The notes beneath the pieces were generated by a model. The model saw nothing but the letters and a program-made list of their open reading frames with translations. It did no database searches and was not told where the DNA came from. Shown one piece after another: positions 23,656 through 31,420 of a DNA stretch of 39,826 nucleotides (position 1 is its first letter; the number at the start of each line of letters is the position of its first letter). The translations under genes and the position numbers were made by a program. Source of the stretch: Chthonomonadaceae bacterium (GTDB lineage Bacteria > Armatimonadota > Chthonomonadetes > Chthonomonadales > Chthonomonadaceae); contig DAIDKH010000041.1 of the NCBI GenBank assembly GCA_027450145.1, positions 1-39,826 of the forward strand, written 5' to 3'.

Positions 23656-24585
23656 ATGAAAACTAGAATTCTATTCATCAGTGGTGCCATCGTTGTGTGC
23701 GCGTTGTCAATGGTTGCGGTACCTGGCGCGGCAGCGGCAGGCGAAGCAATGACGGGATTAAAGGTACTTCAGCCAGTTAGGTCATTTGTTGTGTCGCCGC
23801 ACGAAGACTGGGCCAATCTTACGGGGTTTGGCTCCCAAAGCGACTACGTCAAGATGATGACACTTATGATGGTCTCAGGCTCTGGTATTACGGGCATGAA
23901 GGGTATGGATATGTCTCCTCGGGAGGCCTCCGGTTCTACAGGAATGACCGCGTCAGGGCAAGTAGATATGTGCAATGTACTTGTAAAGCCGGTTAAAGCT
24001 AAGCCCGTGGTAGGAGCCAACCCTTTGACCCTGCGAGTGACAGACGGTGCCGGCAAACCGCTGACCGGTATGAAGATGGTCGCTACGGTGAAAATGGCAG
24101 CAATGGATATGGGGGTTGCGCATCCCGAGGTGAAGGAGCGTGCCCCTGGTGAATACATACTGGTACCAACTTTCAGTATGAAGGGCAACTGGGACGTGAG
24201 TCTTAAGGGCACTGCAAACGGGATGACAATGTTGCAGCGAACGTACACGTTTGACGCCGGCAGTACCCAGGCGTGGGTACAGCCTGTAACGGACGTCGTC
24301 TTCACGGCAGTAGCACAGCGCCCATTGCGAGTGGGAGACAACACGCTGTTAATAAAGCTCACTACTCCAGAAGGTAAACCGTTAGACGATGTAAATGCAG
24401 AGGGAACAGTGTCGATGTTGACCATGAATATGGGAACCTCAACAGTGTCTGCTGTAAAGGGCCCAAGTGCGCAACTAACACTTACGGTCAATTTGGCCAT
24501 GACTGGAAAGTGGTCGGTTCTATTAAGAGCACTGCGCAATGGAAAAGTCGTTGCTACCAGATCAGTCATCCTTTCTGTGCCATAG
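23656..24585 (+). CDS. Exported Met-rich protein with two YtkA-like domains
   Basis: A 309-residue protein: signal peptide (about residues 1-28), a Met-rich stretch (VKMMTLMMVSG, MKGMDM) and two tandem immunoglobulin-like YtkA domains. Each repeat has the pattern vG-N-L-x-L-x3-x-GKPL, a strand with several Met (MKMVATVKMAAMDMG; VSMLTMNMG) and a closing GxW (MKGNWDVSLKG; MTGKWSVLLRA). YtkA/FixH-type domains are common in copper delivery or efflux loci, and the surface Met clusters fit Cu(I) binding. It is last in the cluster, 3 bases after the barrel gene. Confidence 0.8.
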   Translation: MKTRILFISGAIVVCALSMVAVPGAAAAGEAMTGLKVLQPVRSFVVSPHEDWANLTGFGSQSDYVKMMTLMMVSGSGITGMKGMDMSPREASGSTGMTASGQVDMCNVLVKPVKAKPVVGANPLTLRVTDGAGKPLTGMKMVATVKMAAMDMGVAHPEVKERAPGEYILVPTFSMKGNWDVSLKGTANGMTMLQRTYTFDAGSTQAWVQPVTDVVFTAVAQRPLRVGDNTLLIKLTTPEGKPLDDVNAEGTVSMLTMNMGTSTVSAVKGPSAQLTLTVNLAMTGKWSVLLRALRNGKVVATRSVILSVP

Positions 24586-24879
24586 CGCAAGAACGGTCTC
24601 ACCGGGGGGTTGCTAGATGTCATGTATTGGCCGGCAAATCGCAATCCTCGGGTTGCGCTTCTACTCTATCGTTGGGTCGTAAACCGAACAGTACACAGCC
24701 AATTGAGCGGATGTATGGAGTATATTTCGCGATGACCTGTGGAGTAGCGGCGTGTACCCTGCGTTGTTGGCTGTGGGTGGTAGCCTTAGGCACCATGGCA
24801 AACGACCGAACCTTTAGGGCTTGCCCGAACGTAATTATAATATGTTGAATGTGCGGCGTTCCGCTAAATAGGCGGTCTG
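24586..24879. other. Gene-poor stretch after the copper cluster
   Basis: No convincing gene, repeat or terminator. Open frames on both strands lack ribosome sites, family likeness and normal composition. It might hold decayed sequence. Confidence 0.45.
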
Positions 24880-24908
24880 TTGACACTAAATGGCTATTCT
24901 GTTATACT
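24880..24908 (+). promoter_or_regulatory. Near-consensus promoter upstream of the HNH gene
   Basis: TTGACA (24880-24885) and TATACT (24903-24908) are separated by exactly 17 bases, one of the best housekeeping-type promoters in the window. Start near 24915, leaving about 295 bases before the HNH start, which hold a possible small ORF. Confidence 0.8.
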
Positions 24909-24976
24909 CTACCTGTGCCGTACGCATTTGCGGTCACGGCTAAATGGTGCAATTGGCAAGTGGAGAGGTGAGGGTC

Positions 24977-25213
24977 ATGACAGGACTCGCGAAAAACCAA
25001 TCCATCGGTACTGTGCGCGCCTCCCTGCGTGCACGAATGGCAGGTATGTGCCACGGAAACCGGCACGGCGTGCTGTCTAATAGGGTGTGTCATCGGGGCC
25101 GGTTACACCATTGTCAAAGTTCCACACTATCGATATTCCTTAACGGCCCGTTCTGCGTCTCCCGACGAGAGCGGGTCGTTGTGTTTATGGATGGAGACAT
25201 ATCTGAGTCATGA
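24977..25213 (+). CDS. Possible 78-residue small protein coupled to the HNH gene
   Basis: An ATG at 24977 follows a purine-rich GGAGAGGTGAGGG and opens a 78-codon frame whose TGA overlaps the HNH start codon as ATGA, a typical coupled arrangement. The product is basic with several Cys and His (MAGMCHGNRHG, HRGRLHHCQ) but matches no family known to me, and composition is odd. It may be real, a translational leader, or chance. Confidence 0.35.
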   Translation: MTGLAKNQSIGTVRASLRARMAGMCHGNRHGVLSNRVCHRGRLHHCQSSTLSIFLNGPFCVSRRERVVVFMDGDISES

Positions 25214-25767
25214 TGCTTACCAGCCGCACCACATCCTCAATGAACCAGGAAGTGCTTGTACTAAACAGTGATTACGAACCGCTTAACGTGTGCACGGCTA
25301 GGCGGGCAATTGTACTGGTGTATATGGGCAAGGCGGAGGTCCTGCATGCAGACCCAAGCATAAGGGTAGTCAGCCCTAACAGGGTTTTCGAGATGCCTTC
25401 CGTCGTCAAATTACGCACGCAAATAAAACGTCCTATGCCTGAGTTGAAGCTCTCGAGACGAACGATTTTTGCACGCGATAACTACACGTGCCAATATTGT
25501 GGTGTTATTACCAAAGAGTTGACTCTTGACCACGTTATTCCACGGCATGCTGGAGGTCCTGCTACATGGGATAACCTGGTAACCTGCTGCCGACGGTGTA
25601 ACACCAAAAAGGGTGATAAACTGCCGCACCAGGTGGGAATGAAGCTTGCACGGCCCCCGAGGCGACCCAAATATACTCCTTACATTAGTCTTACGAAGTA
25701 TATATCGGGTAGAAAAAACAGTGTCTGGATGGATTACCTGCCAGCATTTGCGGATATCGCTGACTAG
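25210..25767 (+). CDS. HNH endonuclease family protein
   Basis: A 185-residue protein with an N-terminal alpha/beta region (VLVLNSDYEPLNVCTARRAI) and a C-terminal HNH domain: CQYCG, LTLDHVIPRHAGG, NLVTCCRRCNTKKGD, that is two zinc knuckles around the catalytic His of DHV. This type is widespread as a solitary cytoplasmic gene; its cellular target is unknown. ATG 25210 is favoured by the overlap with the small ORF, although ATG 25240 starts closer to conserved text. It ends 350 bases before the convergent repeat-protein gene; those bases hold only the terminator. Confidence 0.92.
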   Translation: MMLTSRTTSSMNQEVLVLNSDYEPLNVCTARRAIVLVYMGKAEVLHADPSIRVVSPNRVFEMPSVVKLRTQIKRPMPELKLSRRTIFARDNYTCQYCGVITKELTLDHVIPRHAGGPATWDNLVTCCRRCNTKKGDKLPHQVGMKLARPPRRPKYTPYISLTKYISGRKNSVWMDYLPAFADIAD

Positions 25768-26057
25768 GGCATCTACTCCTACGTGGGGTACTAGTATATG
25801 ACGAAAAACCTTCGCGGTTGGGATCCTGATTGGGCTTCTAGGGTGCAATCTGCTAGCTGATTACGGGTGGGGCGGGGTTTGGGTTCCTTTGTGGGCATGA
25901 GTAGATATTCGAGCTGAGCCGTTGTACTTTTATGATGCGTCGCAGCGGATTTAACCAACTTCTGCCGCCATCGCTGCACACTACATAATCTCACTGATGT
26001 TGGGAGCAAATGGACTTTAGCCCGATCTAGGTTCCTTTTAGCGGCTCAATAAACAAA

Positions 26058-26089
26058 CAGGATGCATCACGAGTTAGTGGTGCATCCTG
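26058..26089. terminator. Bidirectional terminator between HNH and repeat-protein genes
   Basis: CAGGATGCATCAC (26058-26070) pairs with GTGGTGCATCCTG (26077-26089), 13 pairs including one G-U. On the minus strand it is followed by TTTGTTTATT, so it mainly ends the repeat-protein gene. The remainder of 25768-26118 shows no gene. Confidence 0.75.
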
Positions 26090-26118
26090 TCGCGTTTGAT
26101 CTGTTGCTTTTAAGCAGC

Positions 26119-27762
26119 TTATTTGACTGAAGATAGATCCACTGCAGTCGTCTGCTGTACCGTCACTGGGTGAGTTAGCTGCTGGTTATTCATCCCTCCG
26201 CCCATGCCACCGGGGTACCCCATTCCGGCTCCGCTGGCGAAGCCGCCCATTGGTGCACCCGGCATTCCACGGAAGCCGCCGCGACGACCTCCAAACCCGC
26301 CGGGGCGGCCCATCATACCTCCTGCTCCCGGGTAACCACCGGGTCCCATCATACCGCCGGGGCCACCATAGCCGCCCGGAGCCCCTGGCATACCACCCGG
26401 TCCAGGATAACCACCGGGAGCCCCTGGCATACCGCCTGGCCCCATCATACCGCCTCGATTACTGTAACCACCCGGAGCACCAGGCATACCACCCGGTCCC
26501 ATCATACCGCCGTAACCACCGGGAGCGCCAGGCATGCCGCCCGGACCCATCATACCTCCGAACTTGCCGCCGCCCATCTGCCCAGGAGTGCCGTAACCAC
26601 CCATGCCCGACCGGCCGCCTTGAGTCGCCTGCAGGTTCTGATAGGTATCACCTTTTACTGAGACAGTCTGTGTCACCTTGATCAGCCGACCGGCGGTGTA
26701 CGCGATGTAGATATCTCGGCTGAACGTTACATGTGGGTGCTGAATGGAGATACCGCCTACATAGACATATGGCGGCAGATGCATTCCACCGCTGCCAGAC
26801 TCAAAGGTCTGATGTATGTGTGCAGTTGGGTAGCCGTTCTGCCACTCGAGGTCTACTAACTTGCTGCGCAGGGTAACGTGCGATGTATCGCGAGCAGGAA
26901 CCCCGTTGATAGCGATTCTCTGATCTGGAGACGACCACGTCTGGCCAACCTCCACCGATGTATCCGGCAGTGTTGGGAGCGGTACAGAGGAGCCTATAGA
27001 AGACTCCTGGTCCACAGTGGATTGAGATTGCGACACCGAAGTGTATTGATAGTGCACATTGCCAAGCGGATCAATCACCTGATATACGGACGCGCTAAGC
27101 ATGTCCTTCGGGATTGTTACCTGCTGCCCATTATTGAGCAGAGTGAGCTTTGTGACCTTGTTCCTGACTAGTGCCTGGTTACCGTCTTCGATGTCAAGCA
27201 ACAAATTTGCGCTTGCAGAGGAGATGGGTACGTTGGAACTCACCCCAGTATCAGATTGGGAACCCACGAGAGAAGTATGCACATCGGCGTTGTAGAACAG
27301 CGTCTGACCTTCAGGATAGTGGTATCGCAGCTTTAGGATTGAAGGACCGTCGTGAATGATATTTGCAACGTTCACGGTAATCTGGCTCGTACCAGCAAGG
27401 TCCATTGAGTCTTTGTTGCCGCCGCCGTTAGCGCTTGGTTCAAATAACTCCGCCTTAATGGTGTGCGTACCGTCCTTCACTCCTGCCTTGGTGTTCCAAA
27501 AGTACACGAAGTAGGGATCGGAAGAGGAAAACTTGGGAGCCAGCGCCTCAACGAACTTGCCGTCTATAAAGAAGGCAACCGAACCACCAGGGCTAATGCT
27601 GGCTGCGGGAATCTTTATTGCGACGGTTTCGCGAACTGTTGCGCCTGTGGGTGGCATTCGAATGGTAAAGGGTGCACCCTGAGCCGACGCCCGCATCGAG
27701 AGACCTGCAGACCCCAGCAACAGCGCGCCACAAATTGTAGGCATAGCGTTGCGACGAAACAT
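26119..27762 (-). CDS. Secreted protein with Ig-like domain and Gly/Met/Pro repeat tail
   Basis: A 547-residue exported protein. A signal peptide (residues 1-28, ending ASA-QG) is followed by an immunoglobulin-like domain (about 30-135, with FFIDGKFVEAL and DGTHTIKAELF), a beta-rich middle domain (about 140-380) and a low-complexity tail (about 385-525) containing four exact copies of GPGGMPGAPGGY and many GGMMGPGG units, then a short polar end. The tail is collagen-like in richness of Gly and Pro but lacks a strict Gly-x-y period. AAGGGGG precedes the ATG. A cell-surface structural role is possible; no enzyme motif is visible. Confidence 0.75.
   Translation of the reverse strand: MFRRNAMPTICGALLLGSAGLSMRASAQGAPFTIRMPPTGATVRETVAIKIPAASISPGGSVAFFIDGKFVEALAPKFSSSDPYFVYFWNTKAGVKDGTHTIKAELFEPSANGGGNKDSMDLAGTSQITVNVANIIHDGPSILKLRYHYPEGQTLFYNADVHTSLVGSQSDTGVSSNVPISSASANLLLDIEDGNQALVRNKVTKLTLLNNGQQVTIPKDMLSASVYQVIDPLGNVHYQYTSVSQSQSTVDQESSIGSSVPLPTLPDTSVEVGQTWSSPDQRIAINGVPARDTSHVTLRSKLVDLEWQNGYPTAHIHQTFESGSGGMHLPPYVYVGGISIQHPHVTFSRDIYIAYTAGRLIKVTQTVSVKGDTYQNLQATQGGRSGMGGYGTPGQMGGGKFGGMMGPGGMPGAPGGYGGMMGPGGMPGAPGGYSNRGGMMGPGGMPGAPGGYPGPGGMPGAPGGYGGPGGMMGPGGYPGAGGMMGRPGGFGGRRGGFRGMPGAPMGGFASGAGMGYPGGMGGGMNNQQLTHPVTVQQTTAVDLSSVK
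26190..26620 (-). repeat. Tandem low-complexity coding repeat
   Basis: This part of the secreted protein gene is built from degenerate repeats of about 36-54 bases coding for GGMMGPGGMPGAPGGY-type units. Synonymous codons differ between units, so selection on the protein, not recent DNA slippage alone, is likely. Confidence 0.85.
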
Positions 27763-28290
27763 TGGTTGACCCCCTTCTGGGCTGACGTACTAATCGGCGT
27801 CAAGTTTAACATAGTTCGCATTATAAGTCAACTGTTATGTAACAGCTAATGAGTTCACAAGCAAAATAGCGCCATTACAGCGACAACGATTCAGCGTACA
27901 TATCATTTAGACGCGGTTTATACAATGTATTTGTTGCCTTACCCATCGGGATGGTTCATATAAATAGAGGTGCAGCACCCAAACCAAAATAACATACATT
28001 GTCTCGTTTCTACCCAGAACCCTGAGACGGCGCCGGTGCCTTGGTAAAGCGGGTACCGACCTGGGTACTGTTTGGTATCTCAGGTTGCGCGCTTTGCTTT
28101 CTCCGTGCAATTAACCCAATGGAGGACGCTGCGCGCCATGGCTCCTCTTGGCCGACGGTTACTCAAATGGCGCATATGGTTCTTCTGCGACCACTATAGC
28201 AGTAATGGCTTGGAACGGCCAACGCAGGATGAGTTCCAGCAACGCTGCTCATGCTCGAAAATCCCCCAATCAGCGGATAATCGGTAGATG
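27763..28290. other. Divergent intergenic region with dyads and no gene
   Basis: About 530 bases between the divergent repeat-protein and oxidoreductase genes. It holds CTGTTA-TG-TAACAG (27832-27845), close upstream of the repeat-protein gene and a possible operator, and a nested dyad at 28018-28086 (CCTGAGA with TCTCAGG, enclosing GTACC-GACCTG-GGTAC). No open frame has a ribosome site or family likeness. Confidence 0.45.
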
Positions 28291-28293
28291 TGC

Positions 28294-28323
28294 TTGACAC
28301 GGTTGCCATGAGTAAGCTAACAT
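28294..28323 (+). promoter_or_regulatory. Candidate promoter of the aldo/keto reductase gene
   Basis: TTGACA (28294-28299) is perfect; TAACAT (28318-28323) lies 18 bases downstream. Start near 28330, about 125 bases before the ATG at 28454. It could drive the whole reductase-hemQ-queG run. Confidence 0.55.
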
Positions 28324-28453
28324 CAATAAGAATGAGATGTATTTGTCCGGTTAATAACAGGTGACGGCGGGTGACGATCTCAGCCGACAATTCAACTGTA
28401 TATAGCGGCAGTCGTCATTGGCACTTGTGCAAACGGTAACGGAGGCATTGAAT

Positions 28454-29473
28454 ATGGATACGCGTCCCCTGGGTGATACAGGTTTAACCCCATCTGTGAT
28501 AGGTTTTGGATTGTGGACAGTTTCCACCACCATGTGGGGAATTTCGGACGACCAGTTTGGTAAAGATCTACTCAATCATGCTTTTAACCTGGGAATCACA
28601 TTTTATGACACCGCAGATGTATACGGTGACGGCAAAGGTGAGACGCTCCTGGCAGATGCCCTGGGTGCGCACAGGGATGAGATTGTGATCGCTACCAAAT
28701 TTGGATACGATTTTATTAATTACCCTGGTGTGCAGGCGGGGCAGCGCGAGCGCCCGCAGGATTGGTCGCCTGCGTTTGTAAGGGCTGCTTGTGAAGCAAG
28801 TCTAAAGAGGTTGAACACCGATCGGATAGACGTATACCAGATGCATAATCCTCGACTTGATGCAATGCAATCTGAGGACCTAATCAGTTGCTTGGAGGAG
28901 CTGAAGGCGGAGGGTAAAATCCGACTTTACGGTGCTGCTCTTGGGCCGGCGCTTAAGCCGGAGCGTCAGGTCGAAGAGGGTCTATACGCGGTTAAAGAGC
29001 GTAAGATGCTGGTGCACATCATTATGAATATGCTTGAACAACAGCTGAGCGGGCCAATTTGCCCTGCGGCAAGCGAAAACGATGTACCAGTTTTAGTGCG
29101 CGTTCCCCACGCTTCGGGTGTATTGGAGGGCGCATTCGATGAGACGATTCAGTTCTCGCCTAATGATCACCGAAGTTTTAGAGTCACTACAAATGAGATG
29201 CGAAGAGCGTGGCTGGATGACGGCATAAAAAAACTGGAGATGTTGAAATTCTGTTGTGAGGACGCCGGTCGTACTCCCGCGCAGATGGCCCTTCAATGGG
29301 TGAAGGCTCACGACAGTATTAGAGGCGTGTTCCCGAATATTTATGATCACAAACAATTAGAGGAGTTTGCGGCCACAGATAACACTCGTCCTTTCAGTCA
29401 GGAGGAGCTCGCCAAGGTAGCGGACCTCTACGCCAACGACTTCTATTTGCATCGGGAAGCGGCTGCCGTTTAG
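28454..29473 (+). CDS. Aldo/keto reductase
   Basis: A 339-residue NADPH-dependent (beta/alpha)8 oxidoreductase. The catalytic tetrad is complete: Asp52 and Tyr57 in YDTADVYGDG, Lys82 in IATKFGYD and His131 in VYQMHNPR. The first strand begins MDTRPLGDTGLTPSVIGFG. ATG 28454 is chosen because GGAGG lies 8 bases before it; an in-frame start 12 codons upstream has no such site. The substrate is unknown. HemQ follows after 96 bases, so the two may be cotranscribed, but a role in heme metabolism is only a guess. Confidence 0.93.
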   Translation: MDTRPLGDTGLTPSVIGFGLWTVSTTMWGISDDQFGKDLLNHAFNLGITFYDTADVYGDGKGETLLADALGAHRDEIVIATKFGYDFINYPGVQAGQRERPQDWSPAFVRAACEASLKRLNTDRIDVYQMHNPRLDAMQSEDLISCLEELKAEGKIRLYGAALGPALKPERQVEEGLYAVKERKMLVHIIMNMLEQQLSGPICPAASENDVPVLVRVPHASGVLEGAFDETIQFSPNDHRSFRVTTNEMRRAWLDDGIKKLEMLKFCCEDAGRTPAQMALQWVKAHDSIRGVFPNIYDHKQLEEFAATDNTRPFSQEELAKVADLYANDFYLHREAAAV

Positions 29474-29569
29474 TTGTGTTTGTGGTTTTAGGCCAGGCTG
29501 TCCCAATTTGGTCGTTTGCGCCAGTTGTGACTGTTTGATGCGCTGGCATGATCGGAAAGGATTTAAAGG

Positions 29570-30262
29570 ATGGAAAATAGGGGACGGACGTTCGTTCAGT
29601 TTGCATTCTATAAAGTAGCGCCAGAGTGGAGGCGCTTGCCAGACGAGGTTCGGGCTAAAGACAAAGCAGATTTTGAATGTGCGGTAGAGGATGCTGCGGA
29701 TGAGATGATGATGCGCAGTTACACGCTCACCGGCATTAGAGGTGATGTCGATCTCCTGTTGTGGTCGGCCTCTCCAGATATCGATACAATTCGAACCAAC
29801 ACTGCCAAACTCTTGCGCACGGGATTAGGTCGCTGGATGACTCAACCATATTGTTATCTGTCTATGACCAAAAACTCACAGTACAAAGATCCAACGGCCA
29901 AGGATGAGCCTGAGGGGCGCCGCCTGGTTGTAAGGCCCACAGGTAGAAAATTTCTCTTCGTCTACCCATTCGTTAAGACCCGGCCATGGTATATGCTCTC
30001 GCTTGAGGAGCGGCAAAAGGCAATGGTTGGGCACATTGAGGTGGGCCACAAATACCCAACAATCAAATTGAACACGACCTACTCCTTTGGTCTCGACGAC
30101 CAGGAGTTTGTTGTAGCATTTGAGACAGATGTACCGGCAGACTTTCTAGACCTTGTTCAGCACCTACGTGAAACTGAAGCAAGCGCATACACCTTGCGAG
30201 ATACTCCTACCTTCACTTGTGTGCAGGCATCGATTCACGAGGCTCTGGAAGAAATGGGTTAA
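29570..30262 (+). CDS. hemQ: Coproheme decarboxylase (HemQ, chlorite dismutase family)
   Basis: A 230-residue enzyme that makes heme b from coproheme III by two oxidative decarboxylations, the last step of the coproporphyrin-dependent pathway. YPFVKTRPWY (residues 132-141) contains the radical-forming Tyr and the nearby Lys of the family, and GHIEVGHKYP (154-163) carries the proximal heme-ligand His. The distal Arg typical of true chlorite dismutases is not evident, so the HemQ subtype is preferred. The gene ends 1 base before the QueG start. Its presence argues for a Terrabacteria-type heme pathway. Confidence 0.92.
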   Translation: MENRGRTFVQFAFYKVAPEWRRLPDEVRAKDKADFECAVEDAADEMMMRSYTLTGIRGDVDLLLWSASPDIDTIRTNTAKLLRTGLGRWMTQPYCYLSMTKNSQYKDPTAKDEPEGRRLVVRPTGRKFLFVYPFVKTRPWYMLSLEERQKAMVGHIEVGHKYPTIKLNTTYSFGLDDQEFVVAFETDVPADFLDLVQHLRETEASAYTLRDTPTFTCVQASIHEALEEMG

Positions 30263-30263
30263 C

Positions 30264-31328
30264 ATGCGCGACTTTACTGAGCTGCTAAAAGCTGAAGCGC
30301 GGCGCATAGGATTTCATATGGTGGGGGTCGCTCGTGCGACGCCCACCATATTTTTTGATGACTATCATCGCTGGCTGGACCAGGGCATGCACGGCACGAT
30401 GAATTACCTTGCTCGCAATCTTGAAAAGAGACTGGACTCACGGCTGCTGCTCGATGGCCAAGCAAGGTCTATTGTGATGGTGGGGGTGAACTACTACAGT
30501 GACGCCCAAGAAGGCGCAGGAACTCCTGAGACTGGCACTCCTGATGGAGGCGTCATTGCCCGTTACGCCCGCGGTGACGACTATCACGAGGTCATTCTGG
30601 CAGCGCTTCGTGAACTTGAAAGTTGGGTATACGAGCGTCATCCTGAGGCATCAAGTCGATGTTACGTCGATACCGGGCCGCTCTTGGAGCGTGAGATCGC
30701 CCAACGGGCAGGGTTGGGATGGGTTGGCAAAAACACGTTGCTACTAAATCAGGAATGGGGCTCCTATTTTTTTCTGGGCGCTATGGTGACGTCGTTAGAG
30801 CTTGAGCCCGATGAACCTGCCCAGGAACATTGTGGTTCGTGTACGCGTTGCATAGATGCCTGCCCCACTGGCGCGATTACAGAGCCTTATGTACTGGATG
30901 CACGGCGATGTATCTCATACCTTACCATTGAACAAAAGGACACCATACCAGGGGAATTCATAAGTGCGATTTCGGGCACTCCCGCAAGGGTGTTCGGGTG
31001 TGATATCTGTCAGGAGGTATGTCCGTTTACTAGGCGGTTTAGTAAGCCTATAACGTGGGCTCGGTTTCGACCGCGTATGCGGTCTGGGTCCGTTAATCTG
31101 TCCTCCTTGCTGACCAGCACTCCCGAGCAATTTAAGGAGCAATTTCGGGGCTCAGCAGTTAAACGCGCGAAGCTTAGGGGCATGCAGCGCAATGCGCTTG
31201 TGGCGATGGGCAATTGCAGATTACCAGAGCAGTTGAAATTGGTGCAAGCTGTTGCGGACGATCATGATGATGAAATGGTGAGCCGCCAAGCTAGCGTGGT
31301 ATTGTGTAGTGCAATGGGTCATGATTAG
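30264..31328 (+). CDS. queG: Epoxyqueuosine reductase
   Basis: A 354-residue cobalamin-dependent iron-sulfur enzyme that reduces epoxyqueuosine in tRNA to queuosine. CYVDTGPLLERE carries the catalytic Asp136; two [4Fe-4S] clusters are built from CGSCTRCIDACP (Cys190, 193, 196, 200) with Cys216, and CDICQEVCP (Cys246, 249, 253); GWVGKNT is part of the cobalamin site; a HEAT-like C-terminus follows. ATG 30264 is chosen because it lies 1 base after the hemQ stop; a longer frame would run inside hemQ. No other queuosine gene is nearby. Confidence 0.95.
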   Translation: MRDFTELLKAEARRIGFHMVGVARATPTIFFDDYHRWLDQGMHGTMNYLARNLEKRLDSRLLLDGQARSIVMVGVNYYSDAQEGAGTPETGTPDGGVIARYARGDDYHEVILAALRELESWVYERHPEASSRCYVDTGPLLEREIAQRAGLGWVGKNTLLLNQEWGSYFFLGAMVTSLELEPDEPAQEHCGSCTRCIDACPTGAITEPYVLDARRCISYLTIEQKDTIPGEFISAISGTPARVFGCDICQEVCPFTRRFSKPITWARFRPRMRSGSVNLSSLLTSTPEQFKEQFRGSAVKRAKLRGMQRNALVAMGNCRLPEQLKLVQAVADDHDDEMVSRQASVVLCSAMGHD

Positions 31329-31355
31329 CGGCATACTGCAAGCCCAATTTTGAAA

Positions 31356-31397
31356 AAGGGCCAATCCAGAACCTCCTGGGTTTTCGGATTGGCCCTT
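31356..31397. terminator. Terminator between convergent queG and mannosidase genes
   Basis: AAGGGCCAATCC (31356-31367) and GGATTGGCCCTT (31386-31397) form a perfect 12-pair stem. On the minus strand CCCTTTTTC follows, so it is strongest for the mannosidase gene; on the plus strand the T-run is only TT. Confidence 0.8.
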
Positions 31398-31420
31398 CGC
31401 TGCACCTGGTCTGGTGCGGA

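Noticed and set aside
26250-26681. 143-codon plus-strand frame opposite the repeat protein
   Set aside because: It is a shadow of the Gly/Pro-rich coding repeat; its apparent Pro/His/Arg repeats follow from that.
28018-28086. TPP riboswitch
   Set aside because: CTGAGA is present but the preceding GGGGTGC and the downstream ACCTGATCTGG-type element are not.
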